Of a DNA stretch of 64,000 nucleotides, positions 8,709 through 16,817 are shown piece by piece. The translations under genes and the position numbers were made by a program. The stretch is from positions 62,001-126,000 of the forward strand of contig JAIXOL010000009.1 of NCBI GenBank assembly GCA_027486845.1, given 5' to 3'. This DNA comes from Cytophagaceae bacterium. Lineage in GTDB: Bacteria > Bacteroidota > Bacteroidia > Cytophagales > Spirosomataceae. Position 1 is the stretch's first letter, and every line of letters starts with the position of its first letter. The notes beneath the pieces are model-generated. The model did not search any database, was not told the DNA's origin, and saw nothing but the letters and a program-made list of their open reading frames with translations.

Positions 8709-8821
8709 AATTTTAATTCTTGCATTTTAAATTTTCAGATAAGAATGTGATAAAAATCATAAATATTCTATGTTTTTATCGCATTCTTTGCAAAAAATCT
8801 ATAAGATTAATAAAGTTCTAT

Positions 8822-8829
8822 TAGTTTTG
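8822..8829 (+). promoter_or_regulatory. -7 element before the small anchored protein
   Basis: TAGTTTTG matches TAnnTTTG. A transcript starting about 7 bp later would begin close to codon ATA 8844 or CTG 8853, which bears on the unusual start of the following gene. No -33 TTG at the usual spacing was found. Confidence 0.4.
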
Positions 8830-8852
8830 TAGAGTAATCTTCGATAAAATTT

Positions 8853-9410
8853 CTGAAAAAACTGTTTTCCATAATACTTCTCGGCCTGTTGGTATGCAAT
8901 GCACTGAGTTTTACATTCATTTTTCTGTTAAATGAATGGCAGGAAAGTCATGTTGTAAAAGATACAGGTTTTGTAGAGCTTAAAGGCGATAAACTGGTTT
9001 TTAAAATGCAATTGTCGTTGCCCTATCAATCAGAATGGAAAAACGAACTCATTGATGGCAACAATGCGATTTTTGAAGGTGAATTCTTCAAATCTTACGA
9101 GCAAGTTTATCATGGCGATACCCTATACACTTATTACAAAAGACTTGATATAAGCCGAGATAACATCATGTCTTTGATGAACGAAGTTCACGAAAATCTG
9201 AATCTTTTCTCAGAAAAACATAAAACTACCAGCCAAAAAGCATTAGAGTTTTCTAAGCATCTTACCAAAGATTATGTCGAATTTCATTCTAAAATGCTGG
9301 TTTGGTATAAGGTTGAAGATTTGCCAAGTCGTAATTATTTTATCAACACTTTCTACTATAATTTTTCTTTAACGGTTAATGCTCCGCCGCCCATTTATTC
9401 GATAGCCTAA
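8853..9410 (+). CDS. Small membrane-anchored or exported protein of unknown function; start codon unusual
   Basis: The frame encodes a typical export signal or anchor, KKLFSIILLGLLVCNALSF, but the only conventional start codon is a TTG at 8889 that cuts this hydrophobic segment in half. In-frame upstream codons that would keep the signal are CTG at 8853 and ATA at 8844, with a stop at 8835. I place the start at CTG 8853. The rest is a roughly 160-residue soluble domain that I do not recognise, rich in aromatic and charged residues. It is 79 bp before the TonB receptor and probably shares its transcript, so it may act on the same substrate. If the start codon has been lost by mutation the gene may be poorly expressed. 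Confidence 0.5.
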   Translation: MKKLFSIILLGLLVCNALSFTFIFLLNEWQESHVVKDTGFVELKGDKLVFKMQLSLPYQSEWKNELIDGNNAIFEGEFFKSYEQVYHGDTLYTYYKRLDISRDNIMSLMNEVHENLNLFSEKHKTTSQKALEFSKHLTKDYVEFHSKMLVWYKVEDLPSRNYFINTFYYNFSLTVNAPPPIYSIA

Positions 9411-9489
9411 AACACAGATTTTAAATTAATTAGCAAGCCTTTTGAAGGTATTTGCTACGTTTTACTATGGAATTCAAAGAGAGAGAATC

Positions 9490-11667
9490 ATGCAAAAATT
9501 TAGATATATCATAGGGTTTTTATTGCCTTTGGGCTTATTTGCTCAACAAAAAATAGATTCGGTGAAAGTGGTGAATCTGCAAGAAGTACAAGTAAAAGAA
9601 CAACAATTTAAGTTTAATATTCAAAGTCTTCCTGCCACCAAAGGAACATTTCTTTATCTTGGAAAAAAGACTGAACTTATAAATGTAGAAGGCTTGGATG
9701 CTAATATTGCCGAGAAAACTCCTCGACAAATTTTTGCAAAAGTGCCAGGCGTTTTTGTTTATGACATGGACGGATCGGGCAATCAGATAAATATTTCAAC
9801 CCGTGGACTTGACCCTCACCGAGGCTGGGAATTTAATACCCGTAAAGATGGTGTTGTGACCAATTCTGATATGTATGGCTACCCTGCCAGCCACTATTCG
9901 ATGCCAATGGAAGCCATTCAAAATATTGAATTGGTGCGTGGAACAGGCTCGCTTCAGTATGGCTCACAATTTGGCGGAATGCTCAATTATGTGGCAAAAC
10001 AAGGTGATTCTACTAAAGTTTTTGACTTTGAAAGTGTCAATAGTGTAGGTTCGTTTGGACTATTGAGTACCTACAATGCCGTTGGTGGACAAGTTGGTAA
10101 GGTGAATTATTATGCTTATTATAGCAAACGAGTTTCTGATGGTTACCGTGATAATAGTCGTAGCGATTACAATGCTTTTTCGGCACAAATCACTTACAGA
10201 CCTACTCAAAACATTTCGATAAAAGCTGATTTGTCGCATTCAAAATATGTTTTTCAGTTGGCAGGTCAGCAAACCGATGCCATGTTTGCTGAAAATCCGA
10301 GAGCTTCGATTCGTTCGAGAAACTTTTATAGTCCAGATATTTATGTGCCGTCAGTTTCTTTCAATTGGTCTTTGGGAAATCGTACCAAATTTTCGTGGGT
10401 TACATCGGCTATTTTGGGAAGCCGAAACAGTGTAATGTTTGATAAAACTGCTGATATTATAGATAAAATCGACCTAGTTACGCTACAATACGCCAACCGT
10501 CAAGTAGATATTGATAATTACCACAGTTATACTTCCGAACTGCGTGTTTTGCACGAATACCGAGTTGGAAAACTACCTTCAATTTTAGTAGGAGGGGTGC
10601 AACTAATGAACAATGATTTGCACCGCCGTCAACAAGGAATAGGCTCAACGGGCAACGATTTTGATTTGCGTATCCTAGGAAATTGGGGCCGTGATTTGCA
10701 TTTCAAAACTCAGAATATTGCCATTTTTGTAGAAAATCGGTTTAATCTCACTACAAAATTGGCAGTTGCGTCAGGTTTTAGAATCGAATCGGGCGAGTCA
10801 GTTATGTCGGGAATAATTAGCTATTATGATGCTTCAAAATTTCCTAATGCCATTCTGCATCGTTTTCCGTTGTTTGGCTTAAATGTTGATTATCAGCTTT
10901 CTACTAATCAAAATCTCTATATGGGTTTCTCGCAAGCATATCGACCAGTGATTTTTAAAGATATTATTCCTGCATCTGTTTATGAAAAATCTTCTGATAA
11001 TTTGAAAGATGCTAGTGGTTATAATTTTGAAGCTGGCTATAAAGGAAATTTTGAAAAACTAAGACTTGAATTAACGTATTTTCAATTACTTTACAAAAAC
11101 CGCCTCGGAACTTTGGCACAAACTGACGAAAATGGGGCATTTCAAATTTTTCGAACCAACATCGGAGACTCGTTTTCAAAAGGATTGGAAATGTTTGTCG
11201 AATATTACGTGAGAATCAATGAAAAAGCTAACTTTTCGGTTTTTAGTTCAACTTCGTTGATGGAAGCCAAATATTTAGAAGCTGAAATTCGTTCGGGCGA
11301 AAAAAATGTGAGCATCAAAGGAAATTTTGTAGAAAGTACCCCAAAGGTTATTAGTCGCAATGGTCTAACTTTCCGATATCGAAAATTGAGCATTACGAGT
11401 TTGTTAAGTTATACTGCCAAAAGCTACGCCGATGCCCTCAATACCGTACAACCCCCGCCCAATGGAAGTGTAGGAATGGTGCCATCCTACGCAATTTTAG
11501 ATTTTAATGCTACTTACCGAATTTCGAGTAAAATTTTGCTCAAATTCAATCTCAACAATGCCAACAACAAACAGTACTTTACTAAGCGTCCACAGTTCTA
11601 TCCTGGCCCCGGAATTTGGGCATCTGATGGTCGTGGATTTTGTCTTACAATTTCCACTCATTATTAA
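9490..11667 (+). CDS. TonB-dependent outer-membrane receptor, FecA-like
   Basis: A 725-residue receptor starting at MQKFRYIIGF, with a signal peptide cleaved near LFAQQ. There is no carboxypeptidase-like N-terminal domain. The plug domain (about 65-190) has TPRQIFAKVPGVFVYD, ISTRGLDPHRGWEFN and IELVRGTGSLQYGSQFGG, the last two resembling the ferric-dicitrate receptor group. The C-terminal barrel ends in a GRGFCLTISTHY strand. Receptors of this class import iron chelates or other large ligands with energy from TonB. It lies between the first and second haloperoxidase-like enzymes, which suggests a shared nutrient, but the ligand is not evident. Confidence 0.92.
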   Translation: MQKFRYIIGFLLPLGLFAQQKIDSVKVVNLQEVQVKEQQFKFNIQSLPATKGTFLYLGKKTELINVEGLDANIAEKTPRQIFAKVPGVFVYDMDGSGNQINISTRGLDPHRGWEFNTRKDGVVTNSDMYGYPASHYSMPMEAIQNIELVRGTGSLQYGSQFGGMLNYVAKQGDSTKVFDFESVNSVGSFGLLSTYNAVGGQVGKVNYYAYYSKRVSDGYRDNSRSDYNAFSAQITYRPTQNISIKADLSHSKYVFQLAGQQTDAMFAENPRASIRSRNFYSPDIYVPSVSFNWSLGNRTKFSWVTSAILGSRNSVMFDKTADIIDKIDLVTLQYANRQVDIDNYHSYTSELRVLHEYRVGKLPSILVGGVQLMNNDLHRRQQGIGSTGNDFDLRILGNWGRDLHFKTQNIAIFVENRFNLTTKLAVASGFRIESGESVMSGIISYYDASKFPNAILHRFPLFGLNVDYQLSTNQNLYMGFSQAYRPVIFKDIIPASVYEKSSDNLKDASGYNFEAGYKGNFEKLRLELTYFQLLYKNRLGTLAQTDENGAFQIFRTNIGDSFSKGLEMFVEYYVRINEKANFSVFSSTSLMEAKYLEAEIRSGEKNVSIKGNFVESTPKVISRNGLTFRYRKLSITSLLSYTAKSYADALNTVQPPPNGSVGMVPSYAILDFNATYRISSKILLKFNLNNANNKQYFTKRPQFYPGPGIWASDGRGFCLTISTHY

Positions 11668-11697
11668 GTATTTATGGCATAAAAATTGCAACAATAA

Positions 11698-11738
11698 TTT
11701 TAAGAAATCGTTTAAATTCAATTAGCGATTTCTTAAAA
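11698..11738. terminator. Hairpin downstream of the TonB receptor
   Basis: TTTTAAGAAATCG (11698-11710) pairs perfectly with CGATTTCTTAAAA (11726-11738) over 13 bp, with a 15-nt loop. No strong T-run follows, so it may slow rather than stop transcription, or protect the 3' end. Confidence 0.45.
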
Positions 11739-11864
11739 GAGAGTTGTATGATTTAATCTGATAAATGACTTTTTTAAGTTTTTTAATATTTTCATTGGTT
11801 TGGTCATATATTTCGGGGAAATGCGTTTTCCTAATGAGATTTTAAAAGTGAACAATTATAAAAA

Positions 11865-13256
11865 ATGGATTTTTTACTAATAAATTTAAAGGTGAAAGTT
11901 CGCCTATTTAGTTTGTCTATCTTTCTTGTAGTATTGGTGATTTCGTGCAAGGATAAGTCCATCGAAGAACCTACACCTTTGGCTTCAAAAAGTATTAAAG
12001 ATTACGATGTAAATTTATCAATCAAATGGGCAGATTTAACGTTGAAATTATTAAGAACAACCGCTGCTCAAACCCCACCGGTGGCATCTCGAGTTTTGGG
12101 TTATGTGGGTCTTACGATGTACGAATCAGGTGTTTACGGAATGTCTGATTATCAATCGTTACAAGGGCAAATTACTTGGCTCACAGCACTCCCAAAGCCC
12201 GATTTGAATAAGAAATATAATTGGGCATTATCAGTAAATTCTGCACAATATCAAATACTTAGCGATTTATTTTCGACCACATCAGAAGCAAATAAAAAAA
12301 CGTTAGATTCACTTAAAAGTACTTTAGAGACTACTTTAATCAATGTTAATAATGATGATACAACGGTTGTCAATCGCTCGAAATCTTTTGGTATAAGTAT
12401 TGCAAAAGTCATTTGGGAGTACTCAAAAACCGATGGTGGACACGAAGCATTTAAAAACAATTTCCCAGCCGATTATAAAGTGCCAGTAGGTATTGCATAT
12501 TGGGAACCAACCGAAAATGGCAGGAAAATTCCGATGTTGCCTTTTTGGGGCAAAAATCGCACATTTGCATCGGCAAATGGAGCATTGTCAGTACCTCAAA
12601 TACCCAAAAGTCCTTCATATCGAGAAGCGAGTGATTTTTTCAAAGAATATAATGAAGTTTACCAAAAAAATAAGATTTTAACGCAAGAAGAAAAAGAAAT
12701 TTCGGTTTGGTGGGCTGATGACCCAAGCGAAACTTTCACTCCGCCCGGACACTCATATTCTTTAGCCAAAATTGCAGTTTTGACCAGTAAAGCAAAATTA
12801 GATCAATCAATTGAAGCATTTGCAAAAACAGGTATGGCCGTAGCCGATGCTTTTATTTTGTGTTGGAGGACAAAATATACCTTTATGAATATTCGGCCTT
12901 ATTCGTATGTACGTCAGACTATCGACCCAACTTGGATTCCGTTTTGGCCAGCTCCACCATTTCCAGGTTTTCCTTCAGGACATTCTACGCAATCGGCGGC
13001 TTCTGCAATGGCATTAGAGAGTGTTTTCGGAACGAATTTTGAATTTATCGATACTTCATGGCAAGGTCGCCCGAAAGATGCCAAACGTAATGTGGAGTTC
13101 AAACCTCGTAAACTAAAGTCGTTTTGGGCCGCTGCCGAAGAGTCTGCTCTTTCTCGGTTTTATGGAGGCATTCATACAAATATGGATAATTTGGCTGGTT
13201 TAGCTGAAGGTAAAAAAATAGGTATCAATATTGTACAGTTGAAATTCAAAAAGTAA
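11865..13256 (+). CDS. Vanadium haloperoxidase/PAP2-type acid phosphatase, lipoprotein (paralogue 2)
   Basis: A 463-residue lipoprotein (lipobox VISC, Cys28). All family motifs are present: Lys337 with Arg344-Pro345 (KYTFMNIRP), FPSGHS at 369-374, and SRFYGGIHTNMD with Arg431, His437 and Asp441. It closely resembles paralogue 3 along its length, sharing for example PPVASRALGY-type and DGGHE segments and an FTPPGH/FTPSGH motif. It probably acts in the periplasm or at the cell surface on phosphate esters, or on halides if vanadate is bound. It has its own long upstream region (197 bp), so it may be separately transcribed. Confidence 0.9.
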   Translation: MDFLLINLKVKVRLFSLSIFLVVLVISCKDKSIEEPTPLASKSIKDYDVNLSIKWADLTLKLLRTTAAQTPPVASRVLGYVGLTMYESGVYGMSDYQSLQGQITWLTALPKPDLNKKYNWALSVNSAQYQILSDLFSTTSEANKKTLDSLKSTLETTLINVNNDDTTVVNRSKSFGISIAKVIWEYSKTDGGHEAFKNNFPADYKVPVGIAYWEPTENGRKIPMLPFWGKNRTFASANGALSVPQIPKSPSYREASDFFKEYNEVYQKNKILTQEEKEISVWWADDPSETFTPPGHSYSLAKIAVLTSKAKLDQSIEAFAKTGMAVADAFILCWRTKYTFMNIRPYSYVRQTIDPTWIPFWPAPPFPGFPSGHSTQSAASAMALESVFGTNFEFIDTSWQGRPKDAKRNVEFKPRKLKSFWAAAEESALSRFYGGIHTNMDNLAGLAEGKKIGINIVQLKFKK

Positions 13257-13282
13257 AAATCGGAATATTAATATATATTTAT

Positions 13283-13336
13283 GCTCAAAAGGCACAAAGT
13301 TGCAAAGGTTCAGAGGCGACCGTCGCTCGGTACAAA
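13283..13336 (-). repeat. Dispersed 54-bp intergenic repeat, copy 1
   Basis: Read on the minus strand this sequence matches 42138-42191 on the plus strand at 44 of 54 positions without gaps. Conserved blocks are CCGAGC, TCGCCT, AACCTTTGCAA and CTTTTGA. It is non-coding and sits just after a haloperoxidase-like gene. Confidence 0.7.
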
Positions 13337-13437
13337 GTTATGATAATGAAACAATTAAATGTCTAAATTTTTGTAAACCGTTTTTGGTAGAGTATAATGG
13401 AAAACTTCCTGCCGTTTTGAATGTTTTTACAATCGTC

Positions 13438-13472
13438 ATTCGTAATCGCACGGGCGACCCCGTCTTAATTCG
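13438..13472. repeat. GC-rich intergenic repeat (GTAATCGCAC family), copy 1
   Basis: ATTCGTAATCGCAC followed by a GGGCGACC core and CGTCTTAATTCG ends 11 bp before the carbonic anhydrase start. The same blocks (ATTAGTAATCGCAC ... CGACCACGTCATAATT) occur in reverse orientation at 48001-48042. Confidence 0.5.
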
Positions 13473-13483
13473 TAATTAAAACT

Positions 13484-13966
13484 ATGCCTAATTTTATTGC
13501 ACAAAATGCTACTGTAGTTGGTAAAGTATCACTTGGCGAAGATTCATCGGTTTGGTATTTGGCCGTTATTCGTGCCGATGTCGAGGAAATTATTATTGGT
13601 AAACGCACTAATATCCAAGATGGAGCAATTCTGCACGCTGATTTTGGCGAACCAACCATCATTGGTGATGACGTTACGGTTGGTCACGGAGCAATCGTTC
13701 ACGGTGCAAACATAGGAGATGGCACGCTTATCGGTATGCGTTCTACGATTCTGAATCGAGCAAAAATTGGTAAACATTGCATCATAGGTGCATGTGCTTT
13801 GGTAACCGAAGGTATGGAGATTCCAGACTATTCGATGGTTTTGGGAGTGCCAGCCAAGATTGTAAAGCAATTGCCAGCTGAATATGCCGAAAAACTACAA
13901 TTGAGTGCCGCTCACTACGTTGAAATGGCAAAAAGACATCAAACTGGCGAATTTAAGCCGATTTAA
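13484..13966 (+). CDS. Gamma-class carbonic anhydrase family protein
   Basis: A 160-residue left-handed beta-helix protein made of hexapeptide repeats. The three zinc-ligand histidines are at positions 51 (LHAD), 68 and 73 (VGHGAIVHG), with the spacing of archaeal Cam and YrdA-like proteins. These hydrate carbon dioxide or have lost activity and act as assembly factors. The protein has no signal sequence and is cytoplasmic. It sits between two haloperoxidase-like genes, but no functional link is visible. Start at the ATG at 13484. Confidence 0.9.
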   Translation: MPNFIAQNATVVGKVSLGEDSSVWYLAVIRADVEEIIIGKRTNIQDGAILHADFGEPTIIGDDVTVGHGAIVHGANIGDGTLIGMRSTILNRAKIGKHCIIGACALVTEGMEIPDYSMVLGVPAKIVKQLPAEYAEKLQLSAAHYVEMAKRHQTGEFKPI

Positions 13967-14341
13967 TAGAATTTATAAAAGAGGTCTTATTTAGTTTAAT
14001 ATACTTTTGTTTAAATTATTAAACAGTATTATTTATTTTTTAAATTTCTTATAATTATTTGATTATAAGGACTTTCGGTTTGTGGTTATTTGTTTTTTGG
14101 GCAAGATAATTGCTGTCTAAAAATTAGATTTTCATACATCAATAATTTTCAGTTTACAAAAAAACTTTTTTTATCAACTGATTATCATCGACTTACAGAT
14201 TTTTGAAGATTTCATAAACAATGATTTCTTATTTTGTTTAAGCTATGGGCTATATCCCGATTGTAGCGTTTATTGGTACCATCAGCGATTAGGCCAAATC
14301 AGTCAAAAATTTTATGTTTTAGAAATCAATTCGTTAATTTT
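13967..14341. other. Intergenic stretch before haloperoxidase paralogue 3
   Basis: 375 AT-rich bases with no gene or strong hairpin that I can see. The open frame of the next gene extends back to a TTG at 14273, but the added residues do not look like protein and would precede the signal peptide. Confidence 0.3.
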
Positions 14342-15691
14342 ATGATGTTTATACAACCAAACATATCAAACAAGCTAATAAAAAGAGTCATATTAGTTTT
14401 TAGTTTTGTTGTATTTTTGGGTGAAACAGCCTTTTCACAAAAACTTGTCAAAGAGTACTCAAATGAAGTGGCTTTGGCATGGTTTAATCTACAATTAGGA
14501 TTGATTCCTACAACCCCTGGCTTTTCGCCCCCAGTAGCTTCAAGAGCATTGGGGTATTCTGGTCTTACACTTTACGAATCTTTGGTCAACGGAATGCCAG
14601 AATATCAATCACTTGTAGGACTTCTGAATGAATTTAAGTCAGTTCCAATTATTGAAAGTGGAAAAGCTTACCAATGGATTTTGAGTGCCAATGCTGCTCA
14701 GGCATTTATCATTAAGAGCCTTTATGCCAATACATCAAAAGTCAATTTGTTGAAAATTGACTCGTTAAAAGATGTTTTTGAACGAAAGTATCAAAATGAT
14801 GTCGGTAGAGAAACTGCTTTACGTTCAATAAAATATGGCGAAGCCGTCGCCAAAGCGGTATTTGATTATTCAAAAAATGATGGCGGACACGAAGGCTATG
14901 AAAAAAACTTTCCAAAAGATTATAAGCCAGTAACTGGTGCGTGTGTTTGGACTCCCACGAGTGAGCAACAAATTCCTTTGCAACCTAACTGGGGCAAGAA
15001 TCGTACCTTTGTGAAAGGAGATGCTGATTTTGAATTACCTATTCCACCACGTTGTGATGCTAGTATTTCATCACTTATGTATTCGCAAGCCTTAGAAGTT
15101 TATAGTGTAGGCAAAAACTTATCAGCTGAGCAGACCGCAATAGCTAAATTTTGGTCAGATGATGCCGGTAAGACTTTTACCCCATCAGGTCATGCCATTT
15201 CGATTGCTTCGCAGGTAGTGACAATCGAAAAATTAAAATTGGATAAAGTTGCTGAAGTTTACTGTAAAATTGGTATTGCCGCAGCAGATGCTTTTATTTC
15301 ATGCTGGAAATGTAAATTTATGCATAACGTTTTACGTCCTGTTTCGTATATACGAACAACAATTGACCGTGCATGGACTCCATTGCTCGATACACCTCCT
15401 TTTCCTGAATATACTTCTGGCCATGCTTCGGTATCAGGTGCAACCGCACAAGTATTATCTGATTTATTCGGTTTTAATTATCACTTCACTGATAATTCCC
15501 ACGCTGTCAGAGGCTTTAAACCACGTACGTTCGAGTCATTCTTTGAGTTTGCCGATGAAGCGGCTAATTCTCGTCTTTATGGTGGTATTCACTATCGAAA
15601 TTCCAACGATCAAGGTTTAAAAAATGGCAAACGTATAGGTAAGAATGTTTGTGAGTTGAAGTTTAAGAGGGGGGTAAGTAGAACGAATTGA
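14342..15691 (+). CDS. Vanadium haloperoxidase/PAP2-like secreted protein with altered catalytic motif (paralogue 3)
   Basis: A 449-residue protein with a Sec signal ending AFSQK and no lipobox, so it should be released rather than anchored. Motifs 1 and 2 are intact (Lys325 with Arg332-Pro333; TSGH at 358-361). In motif 3, SRLYGGIHYRNSND, Arg411 and His417 are kept, but the position of the partner aspartate is Ser421. An Asp occurs two residues later (423). Alignment with paralogue 2 (HTNMDNLAGLAEG against HYRNSNDQGLKNG) needs no gap, so the shift is a substitution. Activity may be lowered or altered. The ATG at 14342 is chosen because it precedes the signal; the ATG at 14345 is also possible. 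Confidence 0.85.
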   Translation: MMFIQPNISNKLIKRVILVFSFVVFLGETAFSQKLVKEYSNEVALAWFNLQLGLIPTTPGFSPPVASRALGYSGLTLYESLVNGMPEYQSLVGLLNEFKSVPIIESGKAYQWILSANAAQAFIIKSLYANTSKVNLLKIDSLKDVFERKYQNDVGRETALRSIKYGEAVAKAVFDYSKNDGGHEGYEKNFPKDYKPVTGACVWTPTSEQQIPLQPNWGKNRTFVKGDADFELPIPPRCDASISSLMYSQALEVYSVGKNLSAEQTAIAKFWSDDAGKTFTPSGHAISIASQVVTIEKLKLDKVAEVYCKIGIAAADAFISCWKCKFMHNVLRPVSYIRTTIDRAWTPLLDTPPFPEYTSGHASVSGATAQVLSDLFGFNYHFTDNSHAVRGFKPRTFESFFEFADEAANSRLYGGIHYRNSNDQGLKNGKRIGKNVCELKFKRGVSRTN

Positions 15692-15976
15692 CTAATTTCC
15701 GTACTGATCAGAAAACCTTAAATTGAGGCATCGTCCCCAAATATTTGAAGCAAAAAAGTAAAGCTGATTATTCGAGGTGTATCGCACTGTAATATTTCAG
15801 TGCGATGTACCAAATAAAAACTTTGCTATTTACTACAAATATTACGTCGTTCTACGGCTAAAATTTTTAGTGCGTTTAATTTGAATTACAATAGTTTTTC
15901 ATCAAAAATTTTGAAGAAATAGTGTTTGGCCTTTAAATAATTCTTCATATCACATTTCACATTCTACATTCGTTTA
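15692..15976. other. Intergenic stretch with one hairpin
   Basis: No gene is seen. At 15776-15811 ATCGCACTG and CAGTGCGAT form a 9-bp stem, extended by GGT/ACC beyond a 2-nt internal mismatch, with an 8-nt loop. There is no T-run. It may act as a transcript end for paralogue 3 or belong to the GC-rich intergenic repeats of this genome. Confidence 0.35.
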
Positions 15977-15984
15977 TACCTTTG
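15977..15984 (+). promoter_or_regulatory. -7 element for the alpha/beta hydrolase gene
   Basis: TACCTTTG matches TAnnTTTG and lies 19 bp before the ATG at 16004. A -33 TTG is not clear. Confidence 0.5.
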
Positions 15985-16003
15985 TGCTTCAAATATTTTA
16001 CAC

Positions 16004-16768
16004 ATGAAGCTTTTTTTTAGAAAAACAGGCGAAGGTCAGCCGATTTTAATTTTACACGGTGTTTTTGGGTCATCAGATAATTGGTTTTCGATTAGTAAAA
16101 TGTTAGCCGAAAAAGGCTACGCAGTTTATGCTCTCGATGCTCGTAATCATGGTCAATCTCCTCGTAGTGAGGAATTTAGCTACGAACTTATGGCTAATGA
16201 TTTAAATGAATTTATCGTAGATAACCAACTCGCAAAGCCGATAATTATTGGTCACTCAATGGGCGGGAAAACTGTCATGCATTTTGCTATGAAATATTCT
16301 GATAAATACTCAAAATTGATTGTGGTTGATATTGCTCCAAAATTTTATCCATCGCATCACGGACATATCATACAAGGCCTAAATTCTATTGATTTATCAA
16401 CGCTTACCAATCGCAACGAGGCGGATGTACAATTATCAAAATTCGTTTCAAATGCGGGAGAAAAACAATTTTTACTCAAAAATCTTTACCGTACCGAAGA
16501 TGGAAAATTCGATTGGCGAATAAATCTGCCAGTTTTAAGTAAAGAAATTTACCAAATTGGTGGCGATTTTATGCACATAAAAGAAGTAACCGCACCAACG
16601 TTATTCTTGCGTGGAAGCGAATCGGGCTATATTTACGATGAAGATATTTCTGTTATCCAAGATATTTTCCCCAATGCCATCGTCCAAATGATTGAAGGTG
16701 CAGGGCATTGGATACAAGCCGAAAAACCAGCTGAATTTGTAGAAGCAGTTATAGATTTTGTAAAATAA
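16004..16768 (+). CDS. Alpha/beta hydrolase (YbfF-like esterase)
   Basis: A 254-residue cytoplasmic alpha/beta-hydrolase fold protein. It has the HGVFGSSDNW oxyanion segment (18-27), the nucleophile elbow GHSMGG with Ser85, and a catalytic His235 in GAGHWIQAEKP. The overall pattern (LDARNHGQSPRS, MHFAMKY) fits the YbfF/abhydrolase-11 esterases, which cleave short acyl or palmitoyl-CoA esters in vitro. It is convergent with the carotenoid desaturase gene, and its last codons form one arm of a perfect palindrome. Confidence 0.88.
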   Translation: MKLFFRKTGEGQPILILHGVFGSSDNWFSISKMLAEKGYAVYALDARNHGQSPRSEEFSYELMANDLNEFIVDNQLAKPIIIGHSMGGKTVMHFAMKYSDKYSKLIVVDIAPKFYPSHHGHIIQGLNSIDLSTLTNRNEADVQLSKFVSNAGEKQFLLKNLYRTEDGKFDWRINLPVLSKEIYQIGGDFMHIKEVTAPTLFLRGSESGYIYDEDISVIQDIFPNAIVQMIEGAGHWIQAEKPAEFVEAVIDFVK

Positions 16769-16785
16769 AATCTATAACTGCTTCT
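16741..16785. terminator. Perfect 19-bp inverted repeat spanning the hydrolase stop codon
   Basis: AGAAGCAGTTATAGATTTT (16741-16759) is exactly complementary to 16767-16785, with a 7-nt loop GTAAAAT. The left arm is coding sequence and the loop and first bases of the right arm contain the stop codon. It lies between convergent genes and could stop transcription in both directions, although T-runs are short. Confidence 0.65.
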
Positions 16786-16817
16786 GTTATTATGGTCTGT
16801 GGACTAAAAACTGTGGA

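Noticed and set aside
15249-15620. 123-codon alternative frame inside haloperoxidase paralogue 3
   Set aside because: It is a shadow of the real gene, which has all family motifs in its own frame.
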